A stretch of 64,000 nucleotides of DNA from JAEUMD01 sp044222395 (GTDB lineage: Bacteria; Pseudomonadota; Alphaproteobacteria; Rhizobiales; Hyphomicrobiaceae). The translations under genes were made by a program, and so were the position numbers. Shown here piece after piece: positions 51,233-60,998 of this stretch. The stretch spans positions 33,526 through 97,525 of the forward strand of contig JBGANK010000007.1 in NCBI GenBank assembly GCA_044222395.1, read 5' to 3'. The first letter of the stretch is position 1, and the number at the start of each line of letters is the position of its first letter. The notes under the pieces were generated by a model. It was not told where the DNA came from. It worked only from the letters and a program-made list of their open reading frames with translations, and ran no database searches.

Positions 51233-52378
51233 ATGCGCGCTCACGTGATGGCCGGCAACATCGCCGCTGACCCAAAGCGTTCGGCACTATCGTCATTCCT
51301 TTCTTGGTGGCGCGACGAATTGATTGGAATGCTGCCGTCTGCACTTTCCGGACAGCGCCAGCCGCAAGCGCGCACGATCCTGTCGCTGGTGCCCGACGGT
51401 GTGCGCATAGTCAAATGCGCCGCACGTCCACCTCGCCGCACACCACAACCGCAGGGCGACGCTCCCCTTGCCGACGTGCTCGATTTTCTTGCCCGGATGC
51501 GCAAGGCCGGTCGCGCCATCGAGCCGATTGCACTGCAAGTGCCGGCGGCAACGTCCTTCACGCGTTCTGTTGAAATTCCCGCCGCGGCCCGTCGTGATCT
51601 CGAGCGCATGATGGCGCTTGATTTGGAACGCACGACGCCATTCCGCCTGGGCGACGTCTTGACGGCCATCGAAGTGGACCCGGCCGGCCCCAGCAACGGC
51701 CAGATCAAGGTGCAGCAGATCATCGTCAAGCGAAAGCCGGTCTTTCAAGTCGTCGATGAGATTAATGCGCTGGGACTGGACGTCTCTCGCATCGAGGCTG
51801 GTCGCGACGAGGCCAATCCAATTCCACTGACCTCTCCGGACGCTCTGAGCGACGCGCCAGCAAAGGCTCGGCCGACGGGAATGGCCGCCATGGTGCTGCT
51901 TGGCGCGATCGCGTTGCTGAGCGCGCTTGCCGTCTATCTCTATGTCGATCGGCATCAGGCGGCGCTGCAAGAGCTTCAGGCACAGAATGCGAAGATGAGG
52001 GCCCAGGCGGCCTCGCAGAAGTCGGCTGTTGAGAAAGCCAATGCCGCGCAGGCGGCGGTTGCGAGCTACAAGAAGCTGCGCTCCAAAATGGTCTCGCGCG
52101 CCATGCTGCTGGAGGAACTGAGCCGGGTGCTGCCTGACACCGCCTGGGTCAGCGACCTTAGAATTGAGGACGCGACTATCGACATTTCCGGACAAGCCAA
52201 ATCGGCGGCGAGCCTTCTGCCCTTGCTCGAAAGCTCCAGCCACTTCATCGATGCCTCGTTCAGTTCCACCGTGACGTTGGAGCACAGTGGTGAAAAGGAG
52301 CGGTTCTCGATCCGCGCGCGCATCCGTGGGGCGGACTTGGGAGAGTCGCTTACCAATCAATCGGGGACCCCGCCATGA
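51233..52378 (+). CDS. gspL: Type II secretion GspL/PilN-like inner-membrane protein
   Basis: A 381-residue protein. A cytoplasmic ferredoxin/actin-like N-terminal domain (about 45-205) is followed by one membrane helix (AAMVLLGAIALLSALAVYLYV, about 217-237) and a periplasmic coiled coil (QELQAQNAKMRAQAASQKSAVEKA) with a PilN/GspL-type beta domain (LLEELSRVLPDTAWVSDLRIEDATIDISGQAKSAASLLPLLE). It recruits GspE at the inner membrane. It is shorter at the N-terminus than classical GspL and closer in shape to PilM/PilN fusions. It overlaps gspM by four bases. Confidence 0.88.
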   Translation: MRAHVMAGNIAADPKRSALSSFLSWWRDELIGMLPSALSGQRQPQARTILSLVPDGVRIVKCAARPPRRTPQPQGDAPLADVLDFLARMRKAGRAIEPIALQVPAATSFTRSVEIPAAARRDLERMMALDLERTTPFRLGDVLTAIEVDPAGPSNGQIKVQQIIVKRKPVFQVVDEINALGLDVSRIEAGRDEANPIPLTSPDALSDAPAKARPTGMAAMVLLGAIALLSALAVYLYVDRHQAALQELQAQNAKMRAQAASQKSAVEKANAAQAAVASYKKLRSKMVSRAMLLEELSRVLPDTAWVSDLRIEDATIDISGQAKSAASLLPLLESSSHFIDASFSSTVTLEHSGEKERFSIRARIRGADLGESLTNQSGTPP

Positions 52379-52947
52379 TCCACGGTTGGCCGCCGCTTGT
52401 CCGGAAGTTGCTTGCGCTGGCGCTGCTTTTCGTGCCGTTGGCCACGATTGCCGGCGTCATGTTGGGGCCCGTGTCCGCACACATTGCCGACATCAAGGAT
52501 CGCATCGAGCAGGAACGCCTCGTTGCTGGTCGGTTCTCGCAATTGGTCAGTCGCGATGCTGGCGAGACAGATCCAAGTAAGCGGACCGAGGAAGCCAAGG
52601 ACAAGGAACTGTTCGTTTCCGGAACAAGCGAGGCGATCCGACTGTCGAACCTGCAGTCGATGCTCGCCAACATTGTCACCGCCAACGGTCTCAAGCTGCG
52701 CAGTACCCGCGCATTGCGGATTCGCGAGAAAAGTGAGCTGCGGCTACTGGGAGTTCAGATTCAGCTGCAGGCATCGATTGACAAGTTGCAGGCCTTGCTG
52801 CTCGATATCGAGAAGCATCGCCCCGCACTACTGGTGTCCGGCATGCACGTCTTTCCGATGATGAACGCAAGAGTGCCGGGGTCGCAGACCCTTGGTCAGC
52901 TCGATGCGCATCTGGACGTGTTTGCGGTGGAGGAGCGACAACCGTGA
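52375..52947 (+). CDS. gspM: Type II secretion GspM/PilO-like protein
   Basis: A 190-residue protein with an N-terminal membrane helix (LLALALLFVPLATIAGVML) and a periplasmic domain with a coiled region (SAHIADIKDRIEQERLVAGRF) and the GspM-like alpha-beta segment LRLLGVQIQLQASIDKLQALLLDIEKHRPALLVSGMHVFP. It pairs with GspL in the inner membrane platform. It starts within the gspL stop (ATGA). Confidence 0.88.
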   Translation: MIHGWPPLVRKLLALALLFVPLATIAGVMLGPVSAHIADIKDRIEQERLVAGRFSQLVSRDAGETDPSKRTEEAKDKELFVSGTSEAIRLSNLQSMLANIVTANGLKLRSTRALRIREKSELRLLGVQIQLQASIDKLQALLLDIEKHRPALLVSGMHVFPMMNARVPGSQTLGQLDAHLDVFAVEERQP

Positions 52948-52959
52948 GCGACCGGCGCA

Positions 52960-53514
52960 ATGGCTGCTGACAGACGACGCACGGGGACCAATGGCACTTG
53001 GCTTCTTGCCGGGCTGGGAGCGGTTGCTTGCCTTCTGATCTATGTCAATTTTCGGATTGCCGACCTTCAGGTCGATGTCGCACCGCTCGCAACCTCGCAG
53101 CCAGTCACTTCGAACATGACGGTGCCGGCAGAGAGCTTCGCGATTGATTCGCCGGAGTTGCAGGTTGCCGACCTGAAGGAAACGACCAGCCGGCCGATCT
53201 TTTTCCCGCTGCGTAGGGTGCCGGGTTCGGAGCCTGAGCCGGCTGCTTCCGCGGCCCCTGCCGCCGTGGAAGCTGAAGTCGTGGCGCCACCCGATGCGCT
53301 GCAGCTCATAGGGACCATGCAGATTGGCAATCAATACAAGGCCTTGGTGAGACCCGCGGGTGGCGGCGAAGCGCGTTGGCTCGCGGTCGGCGACGAGTTC
53401 GGCGGCTGGAAGGTGAAACAGGTCATGGACGACCGCATCCTGGTCATGGCTGCCAAGACCAAGAGTGAGCTACGGCTGTTTGGTAAGACTGCGGGTGAAC
53501 CAAAGACCCGCTGA
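52960..53514 (+). CDS. gspC: Type II secretion GspC/PilP-like protein
   Basis: A 184-residue protein with one N-terminal membrane segment (LLAGLGAVACLLIYVNF) and a C-terminal homology region LQLIGTMQIGNQYKALVRPAGGGEARWLAVGDEFGGWKVKQVMDDRILVM. This matches the HR domain of GspC/PilP proteins that contacts the secretin. It is much shorter than enterobacterial GspC and lacks a PDZ domain. Placed 12 bases after gspM. Confidence 0.82.
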   Translation: MAADRRRTGTNGTWLLAGLGAVACLLIYVNFRIADLQVDVAPLATSQPVTSNMTVPAESFAIDSPELQVADLKETTSRPIFFPLRRVPGSEPEPAASAAPAAVEAEVVAPPDALQLIGTMQIGNQYKALVRPAGGGEARWLAVGDEFGGWKVKQVMDDRILVMAAKTKSELRLFGKTAGEPKTR

Positions 53515-53919
53515 CGGGTCAGAGATCGGTGTCGTCCGCTGAACCAACAAGTTCTAGGTGTGGAGCCGCCAAGATTTGACGACACGGGTTTTCAACACCC
53601 AGCACATGGCATCACAATCCAGAATCATTCATGACGACGATGTCGATTGAGTTCTGTTGATCCGTTATGTGACGTTGTCATCAGAATGATGCCAACCGGA
53701 TAACCAGACTGATCTTGAGCAGCACGTCAAGAATGCGTAGCAATCAATTCAATGACTGTGTCCCTCAAGCACTCCCCAACGCCTGCACCTATCGCTAGTC
53801 AGTAGTGTTCGCGTACGGAGTCGACCTGTGGAGCGGGGATCGACGACTCAATCGCCGATGAGTATTTTCTTTTCGGTTTCCGTTGGGCGGCCATTTGAAA
53901 GCGGGTCCTTGGAGGATAT
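53515..53919. other. Intergenic region between gspC and gspD
   Basis: About 400 bases with no supported gene and no clear promoter or terminator. A GGAGG at 53911-53915 is the gspD ribosome binding site. Confidence 0.5.
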
Positions 53920-56364
53920 GTGGTACTAGGCAGATGCAAGAGACGTCTTGCTGTTGCCACGGCGATCGGCCTCTGTGGCGTGATCGTCGCAGGTTGCTCT
54001 CTGCCATACCAACAGCTTTCACTGCCGAGCCCTGTCACGCCGTCGGCAAGTGACGGCACCGGCGCCGCTTCCTCCAAGAAAGCATCTGGCGTTTCCCTTT
54101 CAGGACCGGGCAGCAGCGAGACGCGCGAACCTCGCACATTCACCGGTACAGCCGTGTTTGGAGAAGCCGCGGATGCGGGAAATCCAAGTTCAAACCCAAA
54201 CCCAAAGTCGGTCGGTGATGGCCCCATCAAGGGAAGCCCGATTGCAACAGGCGCAATAACTGTCGACGGCACGACCTTGAATATCGTCGGGGCATCCGTT
54301 CCCGAAGTGGCCAAGACCGTTCTCGGCGACATTATGGGCGTCAATTACACCGTCAGCGACAAGATCAAGGCCAACATCACGCTGCGAACCGCGCGCCCGG
54401 TGGACAAGAGTGCGCTGTTGGCCATCTTCGAGGCCGTGCTTCGCGAGGAGGGTGCCGCGATCGTCGTAAGGGATGGTCTCTATAGCATCGTCCCGATTAC
54501 GGATGCAGCCGCCGGCGGCTCACCAATGATTTCACGCAACCGGCTGCGTCAGTCGCCGGGCACGAACACGACGGTCGTGCCGCTGCGTTACGTTGCGGCG
54601 ACGGAAATGGAGCGGATTTTGAAGTCCGCGGCGCCCCAGGCGTCGGTTCTGCGCGTCGACAATGCGCGCAACCTCTTGATGATCTCGGGCAACCAGCAGG
54701 AGCTGAGCTCGATGTCCGAGATGATCAACGTCTTCGATGTCGACTGGATGCGCGGCATGTCCTTCGGGATATTCCCGGTCGAGACGGCGGACCCCGAAGC
54801 GATCTCCCAGGAACTCGAGAATATCTTCTCCAGCAACAAGGAGGGTCCGACCAAGGGCGTCGTTCGCTTCATCCCCAACCGTCGCTTGAAGTCGGTCTTG
54901 GTGATCACCTCGCAGCCTGAGTACCTGCGCAAGGCTGAGACGTGGATGAAGCGTATCGATCTCGCCAGCAAGGCGACCGAGAAGCAGGTCAACGTCTATC
55001 ACGTGCAGCATCGCCCGGCTGCCGAGCTGGCGACGCTGCTGCAGAAGATCTACCTGACATCGGGATCAGGCAGTGGCTCCACGGCGCGTTCGCAGAGCGG
55101 CATTTCGACGACGTCCGATCTGGCCGGCTCCTCGTCTCAGATGGGTTCCCCGGGCGGCGGGTTGATGGCACCGTTCGGCAGTGCCGGCGGCTCCGGGTCG
55201 TTAGCGTCGAGCAGCGCAACATCCTCGAGCGGTGCAACCGCTCCGGCGACGCCCGTCTCGCAGACGGAGCCGCCTCCGGCTGGTTCAGCTGCCAGCGCCA
55301 ACCGGCCGCCTGAAGGCTCATCTCCTCAGGGCGGCGAGTCTGGCCCGTCCTCGGGGTCGCCCGACAAAGCCGGCGGCATGAACCAGCAGCTTCCCGACGA
55401 TCGCCAGTCTGGCATTTCGGTGGTCGCGGATGAGCCGAAGAATTCGCTCGTCATCACCGCCACCGCTGCCGAGTTCCGGCGCATCAAGCAGGTGCTGGCG
55501 CGCATCGACGTGCCCGCCAACCAGATCCTGCTTGAAGCCACGATCGCCGAGGTCACGCTGAACGACAACCTCAAGTTCGGCGTCCGCTGGTTTGCGCAGA
55601 ATGGAGCCAGCAAGAACATCGCGTTCAACAGTGTGTTGGGAACCGGCGCCAACGCGATCCAGAATCTGCCTCTGTTGGCGCCGACGCCAGCAGCAGGGTT
55701 TAGCTACTTCATCAGCATGTCCAACCTGCAGCTCACGCTCAACGCCCTGAGCGCGCTCACCGACGTCAATATCGTATCGTCTCCGAGCCTGATGGTTCAG
55801 GAGAACAAGCGCGCCACCCTGCAGGTTGGCGACGAAGTGCCGATTGTCACGCAGCAGGCGACTGGCGTTCAGGTGCCCGGTGCGCCGATCTTGAACTCCG
55901 TGTCATCCCGCAGCACGGGCGTGCTGCTCGGCATCACGCCCAGGCTTGGTGCCGACGGGCGCGTCGTCCTCGATATCGAGCAGGAAGTCAGCGACGCCGT
56001 GCCGACGACGACATCGACCATCGATAGCCCCACCATCCAGCAGCGCCGCGTCAAGACGACGGTAACAGTCAATGATGGGGAAACGATCGTGCTTGCGGGA
56101 ATGATGCAGGATCGAGCAACGCGCAACCGCGATCAGCTGCCGATCCTTGGCGACATCCCGTTGGTAGGCAACGTGTTCAAGGCGAAGGACGACTCGATCA
56201 AGCGCACCGAGCTGCTGATTTCCATCACGCCACAGGTCTTGCGCGACCCCCGCCAGATCGACGCGGTTGCCTCCGAATACCGTGACAGGCTCAATTTCTC
56301 CACCCGCCCGCAGCGGTCTGGGCCTCCCGATCGCCGCGAACAGTTGGATCGGCTTTCGCGCTGA
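53920..56364 (+). CDS. gspD: Type II secretion outer-membrane secretin GspD
   Basis: An 814-residue lipoprotein secretin. The start is the GTG at 53920 (an ATG at 53918 runs into a stop at once), close behind GGAGG. Lipobox IVAGC near residue 26. Order of domains: N0/STN (ITVDGTTLNIVGASVPEVAKTVLGDIMGVNYTV), N1 to N3 with ring-building motifs (VVPLRYVAATEMERILKSAAP, VYHVQHRPAAELATLLQKI), a Ser/Gly/Pro-rich insertion of about 110 residues (about 380-485), then the C-terminal secretin domain (PSLMVQENKRATLQVGDEVPI, VVLDIEQEVSD, VNDGETIVLAGMMQDR). It forms the outer-membrane export channel. Confidence 0.96.
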   Translation: MVLGRCKRRLAVATAIGLCGVIVAGCSLPYQQLSLPSPVTPSASDGTGAASSKKASGVSLSGPGSSETREPRTFTGTAVFGEAADAGNPSSNPNPKSVGDGPIKGSPIATGAITVDGTTLNIVGASVPEVAKTVLGDIMGVNYTVSDKIKANITLRTARPVDKSALLAIFEAVLREEGAAIVVRDGLYSIVPITDAAAGGSPMISRNRLRQSPGTNTTVVPLRYVAATEMERILKSAAPQASVLRVDNARNLLMISGNQQELSSMSEMINVFDVDWMRGMSFGIFPVETADPEAISQELENIFSSNKEGPTKGVVRFIPNRRLKSVLVITSQPEYLRKAETWMKRIDLASKATEKQVNVYHVQHRPAAELATLLQKIYLTSGSGSGSTARSQSGISTTSDLAGSSSQMGSPGGGLMAPFGSAGGSGSLASSSATSSSGATAPATPVSQTEPPPAGSAASANRPPEGSSPQGGESGPSSGSPDKAGGMNQQLPDDRQSGISVVADEPKNSLVITATAAEFRRIKQVLARIDVPANQILLEATIAEVTLNDNLKFGVRWFAQNGASKNIAFNSVLGTGANAIQNLPLLAPTPAAGFSYFISMSNLQLTLNALSALTDVNIVSSPSLMVQENKRATLQVGDEVPIVTQQATGVQVPGAPILNSVSSRSTGVLLGITPRLGADGRVVLDIEQEVSDAVPTTTSTIDSPTIQQRRVKTTVTVNDGETIVLAGMMQDRATRNRDQLPILGDIPLVGNVFKAKDDSIKRTELLISITPQVLRDPRQIDAVASEYRDRLNFSTRPQRSGPPDRREQLDRLSR

Positions 56365-56508
56365 GCGCGGCATTTCTCCAATAGGGAATTGTCCGACCAC
56401 CGCTGCCTTGGCGCGGCAAACAGCCCGGGGCTGGCTTGCCAACGGCGGCGGACAGAGCTGATAAGTTGGCGGGACTGCACAGGTGCGCAGTATCGGAAGG
56501 CCCCAGCC

Positions 56509-57429
56509 ATGCCCGGCTTGTCACATCCTCAGCATGAAAAGGGCTTCATCCTGGTCCTGGTGATCTGGATCGCGGTGTTGCTGGCGCTGCTGGTGACCGG
56601 CTTTTCGTTCACCACGCGATCGCATTTGCAGATGGCTTCGGCAACCGCCGAAAGCGCCAAAGCCGAAGCCCTCGCCGATGCCGGAATCCAGATCGCGGTG
56701 CTCGCGTTGGCAAGCGTCAAGCCGGACGACACGTTCCTGCCACGGATTCCGATCAATGGCACAGCTTTCTCATGCGACCTCGACGGCAGTGCCATCATAA
56801 CCTTGCGGGTCCAGAACGAGGCTGGTCGCGTCAATCTCAATCTTGCCGGTGAGCGGCTGCTGCTAGCCTTTTTCATTGGCTTGGGAGCAAGCCGGGAAGA
56901 GGCGACGCGATACGCGAATGCCGTCATCGACTATCGAGATCCCGATGACAATCGACGCCAGAGCGGTGCCGAGTTCAAGGACTATGAAGCCGCTGGTTTG
57001 CCGCTTGGACCCAAGAATGCTCCATTCGAGACCGTCGATGAGCTCAATCGCGTGCTCGGACTGGACCCCGCCATCGTCGCCGCCGCCCAGCCCTACCTGA
57101 CGGTATTCTCGACCGCGCCAGGCGTCGATACCAGGGCTGCATCCGCAGACTTGCTGCAGAAGATACGGCAAGGCGACGCCGGCTGGACCGCGATGTCGGC
57201 GATTGACGCGTTGAGCGCGACGACCTCCACGGAACTCTTCACGTCCTCTTCCAAGCGCGTCTTTACCATCAAGAGTACCGCACAGCTGCCGGGTGGGGCG
57301 GCGTTCGCACGCCATGCGATCGTCGACATCGATCTCTTGCGCAGCGGCGTGCCGTTAGTGCGGTTGTGGCGGCGCGGCGTATCGGAGCCAGCGGCCGTCG
57401 CGAAGGGTGAAGCGCTGTCCCCGTGCTGA
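56509..57429 (+). CDS. gspK: Type II secretion minor pseudopilin GspK
   Basis: A 306-residue protein from the ATG at 56509, which gives a 12-residue leader (MPGLSHPQHEKG) and the motif G|FILVLVIWIAVLLALLVTGFSF. The body contains the GspK-typical NEAGRVNLNLAG, YANAVIDYRDPDDN, GPKNAPFETVDELNRVLGLDP and AFARHAIVDIDL features. GspK caps the pseudopilus tip. It follows gspD by about 145 bases. Confidence 0.93.
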   Translation: MPGLSHPQHEKGFILVLVIWIAVLLALLVTGFSFTTRSHLQMASATAESAKAEALADAGIQIAVLALASVKPDDTFLPRIPINGTAFSCDLDGSAIITLRVQNEAGRVNLNLAGERLLLAFFIGLGASREEATRYANAVIDYRDPDDNRRQSGAEFKDYEAAGLPLGPKNAPFETVDELNRVLGLDPAIVAAAQPYLTVFSTAPGVDTRAASADLLQKIRQGDAGWTAMSAIDALSATTSTELFTSSSKRVFTIKSTAQLPGGAAFARHAIVDIDLLRSGVPLVRLWRRGVSEPAAVAKGEALSPC

Positions 57430-57553
57430 TCTGGCTCTTGCGGGCTCGCCGCAATCGCGCGCTCTCGCCAAGGCTCACCCAGGCCGGTCGCTGTTGAAGT
57501 AACTTCTGTCCGATCAACCAGGTTGAGCGCGGCCTCATTGCACTGCTCAGCCA

Positions 57554-58168
57554 ATGGTGGCAACGATCCGTGATGGAGAACTGGCATATCGTAGCTTGTC
57601 GATGACTTCGGAACCAAAGCCCAAAGAACCCCGGCGCTGGCTGTTGTTGGCGGCCATGTCGCTCGTTCCGGCCGCGACACTCGTGCCGCTGCTCATGTCG
57701 GGCGACCTGTCCGTTCCGACCGCAACTTTGTCATTGTTGCTGGCCGCTATATTGGTGCTGCTCAGCCTGATCGACATCGAGAGCTTTACGCTACCTGATC
57801 GTCTGACATTTCCGCTGATTGCGATGGGCGTTGCAGTCAGTGCCGTGCTTGGCCAGATGCCGCCGTGGTGGAGCGTCGTGTCAGGCGCAATAGGCTACGC
57901 CTCGATCTTCGGCATCGCACGCGGCTATCAGGCATTGCGTGGCCGGGCTGGAATTGGACTGGGTGATGCAAAACTCTTCGCGGCGGCCGGCACCTGGACC
58001 GGAGCCGAAACCCTGCCGAGCGTTTTGCTTTGGGCATGTGTGGCGGCACTGATTTTCCTGCTCGCAGCCGCCGCAACCGGAAGGGCTTTTCAAGCAACCA
58101 CGCGCATTCCATTCGGTCCATTCCTGGCGCTGGGTTTCTGGATCGGCTGGATATACGGCCCGATTTAA
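57554..58168 (+). CDS. gspO: Prepilin peptidase, compact form (GspO/PilD-like, A24)
   Basis: A 204-residue polytopic membrane protein (a start at 57602 is also possible) with the two aspartyl catalytic motifs of A24 peptidases: DIESFTLPDRLTFP after the second helix and GLGDAKLFAAAGTWTG. It lacks the N-terminal cysteine-rich methyltransferase region of classical PilD, so it is a short, cleavage-only or TadV-like type. It would process GspG, H, I, J and K. Confidence 0.9.
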   Translation: MVATIRDGELAYRSLSMTSEPKPKEPRRWLLLAAMSLVPAATLVPLLMSGDLSVPTATLSLLLAAILVLLSLIDIESFTLPDRLTFPLIAMGVAVSAVLGQMPPWWSVVSGAIGYASIFGIARGYQALRGRAGIGLGDAKLFAAAGTWTGAETLPSVLLWACVAALIFLLAAAATGRAFQATTRIPFGPFLALGFWIGWIYGPI

Positions 58169-58411
58169 TTTCCCTGATTGAGGCGCGCCACCAGCATCAT
58201 CGGATCATTCCGCAGCGCGACAACATCCACTATCGCATTACATGCATCTTCAGTGGCAACATCAGAAGAAAACGCCGCAATTTTAGTTTTGCAAATCTTG
58301 AGTATTTAGGCTTTCTTGAAATTCGAGGATTGCTCGATAAGCAGAATTGAGGCCCGCTGATTGGTTAACGTCATCTTGTGAACATATATTGACCCCACGC
58401 ATTCGATCCGT

Positions 58412-59683
58412 ATGAATATCGATGCTTTGGGCTTTAGTCGACAGATCATGCTGGATCCTTATCGAACACTTGGCGTCGCGCCATTTGCCAGTCGAAGGGA
58501 AATTCGAGAGGCCTATTGCCGACTCGTCAAGTGGCTGCATCCCGATATCGGACCGCAAAACGCAACCAACAAGGAACTCCTCTACCAGGTCAATGCCGCC
58601 TACTCGTACTTGCGTCGCGTTCGTGCGCTCGATGCCAATGACAGCAAGAAGCAGGTGCAGCGTGGCGAAATGTTTGCGAGCACCGCGCGCAAGGCTTCAA
58701 TCGTTTTTGCATGCGTTCTTGCTCCCGCGATGATCCTCATTCCGACCGGCAAGATTCATCTGGATGCCGTGAACAGCTACCAGAACCTGGACGAGGCTTT
58801 CAGCGCCGATGCGGGTGAAGCGAGCGAGTCGGCGCACCGGCGTTGGATCTTGAGTGCCGCTGCCACTTACATGCGGCCGGGAAATTCAAACGAAACCCGC
58901 AATTCAATGACGCCCTCCGCCAAGCAGGTCGATGCCGAGGTTTCCACTTCGGTCGTCACTGCCAGGACGACACCGACAACGCGCAAGACGCTCATCGCCT
59001 TGGCCCTTCAGGACGCCATTCCCGTTTCGCTGCAACCGGAGCAAACGGCGACAACGTTGGCTCCCCGCGAAATGATCCAGACCGAGAAACTGTCTGGTGC
59101 AGATATTCTTCCGCCAGCCCGCCGGTCGGTCGAACCTGCCGATGCCATCAATGCAGTTGCCGCGGTTGTCACGTACGAGGCGGAGGCAAGCCTGCAGAAC
59201 AAGGGCGAGCGCAAGCGTCGTCGGCTGTTCCGCGATGCCCGCTACGGTTTGGCGGTTCCCTATTCGAAAGACCTATTGCCCAACCAACAATTCTCGAGAG
59301 ACGCGCTGGACCGCCTCTTCAGGTCGCGAGATGGACAGGCTCTGTTGCGCATACAAACCATCGTCGTTGATGGCAGCCCAACCGCAGCCGCCAAGTTGAG
59401 CAGTCGCCTGGATAGTCGGGTAAGTGGCATCCCAGCCAAGTCCGATTTGCGCGACAAGGGCGGGTTTGTGTTGCGCGGCACGTATGGCAACGAGGCATAC
59501 GTGGAGCGTTTGGATTTGTCGTGCTCCGGTCGTTTGGCGCACCGCACGCTTCTCATTTATCCCGAGAGCGCACGCGAAGAGTTTGCGTCCATTGCCGAGG
59601 ATCTTGCCACCAGGGTGATTGTCACCAATCCGCTCGGGCGGTCCTGTTCGCAAGGTAGTGTGCGCGCTGACGTGACCAGGTAG
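58412..59683 (+). CDS. J-domain protein with membrane segment and unrecognised C-terminal region
   Basis: A 423-residue protein with an N-terminal J domain (about residues 14-75, including DPYRTLGVAPFASRREIREAYCRLVKWLHPDIG, with the HPD tripeptide at about 43-45). A membrane segment follows near 93-112 (ASIVFACVLAPAMILIP), then a long polar Thr/Ala-rich linker, and an extracytoplasmic C-terminal domain that includes LDLSCSGRLAHRTLLIYP. No Gly/Phe or zinc region follows, so it is a specialised co-chaperone. It lies 240 bases downstream of gspO, and might act in secretion, but this is a guess. Confidence 0.8.
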   Translation: MNIDALGFSRQIMLDPYRTLGVAPFASRREIREAYCRLVKWLHPDIGPQNATNKELLYQVNAAYSYLRRVRALDANDSKKQVQRGEMFASTARKASIVFACVLAPAMILIPTGKIHLDAVNSYQNLDEAFSADAGEASESAHRRWILSAAATYMRPGNSNETRNSMTPSAKQVDAEVSTSVVTARTTPTTRKTLIALALQDAIPVSLQPEQTATTLAPREMIQTEKLSGADILPPARRSVEPADAINAVAAVVTYEAEASLQNKGERKRRRLFRDARYGLAVPYSKDLLPNQQFSRDALDRLFRSRDGQALLRIQTIVVDGSPTAAAKLSSRLDSRVSGIPAKSDLRDKGGFVLRGTYGNEAYVERLDLSCSGRLAHRTLLIYPESAREEFASIAEDLATRVIVTNPLGRSCSQGSVRADVTR

Positions 59684-59816
59684 ACAGCAAGCTCACGAAA
59701 ATTGCTTTACGTGCTCTTACCGCTTCTTCGGCAATTTTTCTGATCGCATTCACACGAAATTAAGCAAAAGCCTGCATGATGAACTCACCATACATGGGTG
59801 TGGGAGTTCGGGTTGT

Positions 59817-60419
59817 ATGCGTAAGATTTGGGGGCACTTGCCGCTCGCTATTGCGGGCACAGACGCGGCCGCCGGTCGTGTTGCGCGCCTAGTTCCAGGC
59901 GCGGCACTCGCCGTCAGCTGTTTGTTGGTCGTCAGTTGCACCCACTACCAACCCGAGCCGCCAGCGCCCGCGCCAAAGCGAGTAGAGCGCAAGGTGACGC
60001 AACCCGAGCCCAAGCCCGCGACAGCTCACGTTGCCATTCCGCGAATTCCGACACCGACATTGGATATGCTGAAGGCGCCGTCCAAGCCTGACTGCAGAAC
60101 CGTTGAGGGTGCGCTTTCATCAGTGCGACCTACAACCGCTGAAAGTCCGCAAGCCCAGCAGAATACGAAGACCGCCACGCCGGAAAACCCGGTCCAGCCG
60201 ACCAATCCGGCAGTCGCGCCCGCGAACAACCATTCATCGCCCTCCGTACCTGGCGACGCGGCCAAGCCCCTGCAGGGCGTCCTCGCTGAAAAGGCATTGC
60301 TCGAATTCGAGCGCGATTGCTATCGCAGCGCCGAAGAGCGTCTCCGCAGAAGGCACATTCTTCTCCAGAAGGCGGTGCGCTCCACCAAGAGCGCGATCGA
60401 CAAACTGTCGACGAATTGA
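59817..60419 (+). CDS. Small lipoprotein of unknown function
   Basis: A 200-residue protein with a lipobox LVVSC near residue 41, a Pro-rich mid-region (EPPAPAPKRV, PATAHVAIPRIPTPT) and a C-terminal helix with a single Cys (RDCYRSAEERLRRRHILLQKAVRSTKSAIDKLSTN). No family recognised. A start at 59817 gives a longish leader; the nearest in-frame alternatives are poor. Confidence 0.7.
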   Translation: MRKIWGHLPLAIAGTDAAAGRVARLVPGAALAVSCLLVVSCTHYQPEPPAPAPKRVERKVTQPEPKPATAHVAIPRIPTPTLDMLKAPSKPDCRTVEGALSSVRPTTAESPQAQQNTKTATPENPVQPTNPAVAPANNHSSPSVPGDAAKPLQGVLAEKALLEFERDCYRSAEERLRRRHILLQKAVRSTKSAIDKLSTN

Positions 60420-60431
60420 TCCGCCCTACAA

Positions 60432-60998
60432 CTAGGCTTCGCGCGTGACCTTGCCCGGCACCAGTTGCTTTAGCCAGCGATCAGCCAATTCCATCAACGT
60501 ACCAGACATCGATTTCGGATCGATCTGCGAGATGGCATCGAAGACGCGCTCAGCACGCGTCGGTAGTGACGCAGTGCTCAGGTTGGATAGATTCAAATTA
60601 GGAAGTTGCAGTCCTGATAATGTCGCCGGCATCAGCATGCTCTGAACGTCCGCCGCGCGCTTCCGCACAAGTCGCTTCACTTCGCGCGCGGTCCAGCCGG
60701 TATTCCGTTGTGGAAAGATGGCCAGGGCAAGCAAAGCACCCCCGGCCAAAGCGACGCCGATCGAAGTCCAGGGATAGTACCCGATCGTATGGCGCGTGAC
60801 GTCGATACCGTCTTGAGCCGCTGACGCCGCCTGCGCCGCTCGGCGTTCGATCTCCCTCGAAACGACAGATGCGAGCCGGTCGATCTCGGCACGAACGGCA
60901 GCCAGCTCGTTTGCAAAATGCCCATCGGACGCCGACACCTGTTCTACCTCACTGTTATCGTTGATAGGGGACGTGCGAACCGGGTGTTGGCTAGCCAT
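60432..60998 (-). CDS. DUF883-like membrane-anchored protein
   Basis: A 188-residue protein with a helical polar N-terminus (ELAAVRAEIDRLASVVSREIERRAAQ), one membrane segment (SIGVALAGGALLALAIFP, about 80-97) and a helical C-terminus. The arrangement of DUF883/ElaB-YqjD-type proteins (coiled helix then membrane anchor) is seen, but with an additional C-terminal tail. It belongs to a cluster of similar small membrane proteins to 62.4 kb. Confidence 0.7.
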   Translation of the reverse strand: MASQHPVRTSPINDNSEVEQVSASDGHFANELAAVRAEIDRLASVVSREIERRAAQAASAAQDGIDVTRHTIGYYPWTSIGVALAGGALLALAIFPQRNTGWTAREVKRLVRKRAADVQSMLMPATLSGLQLPNLNLSNLSTASLPTRAERVFDAISQIDPKSMSGTLMELADRWLKQLVPGKVTREA

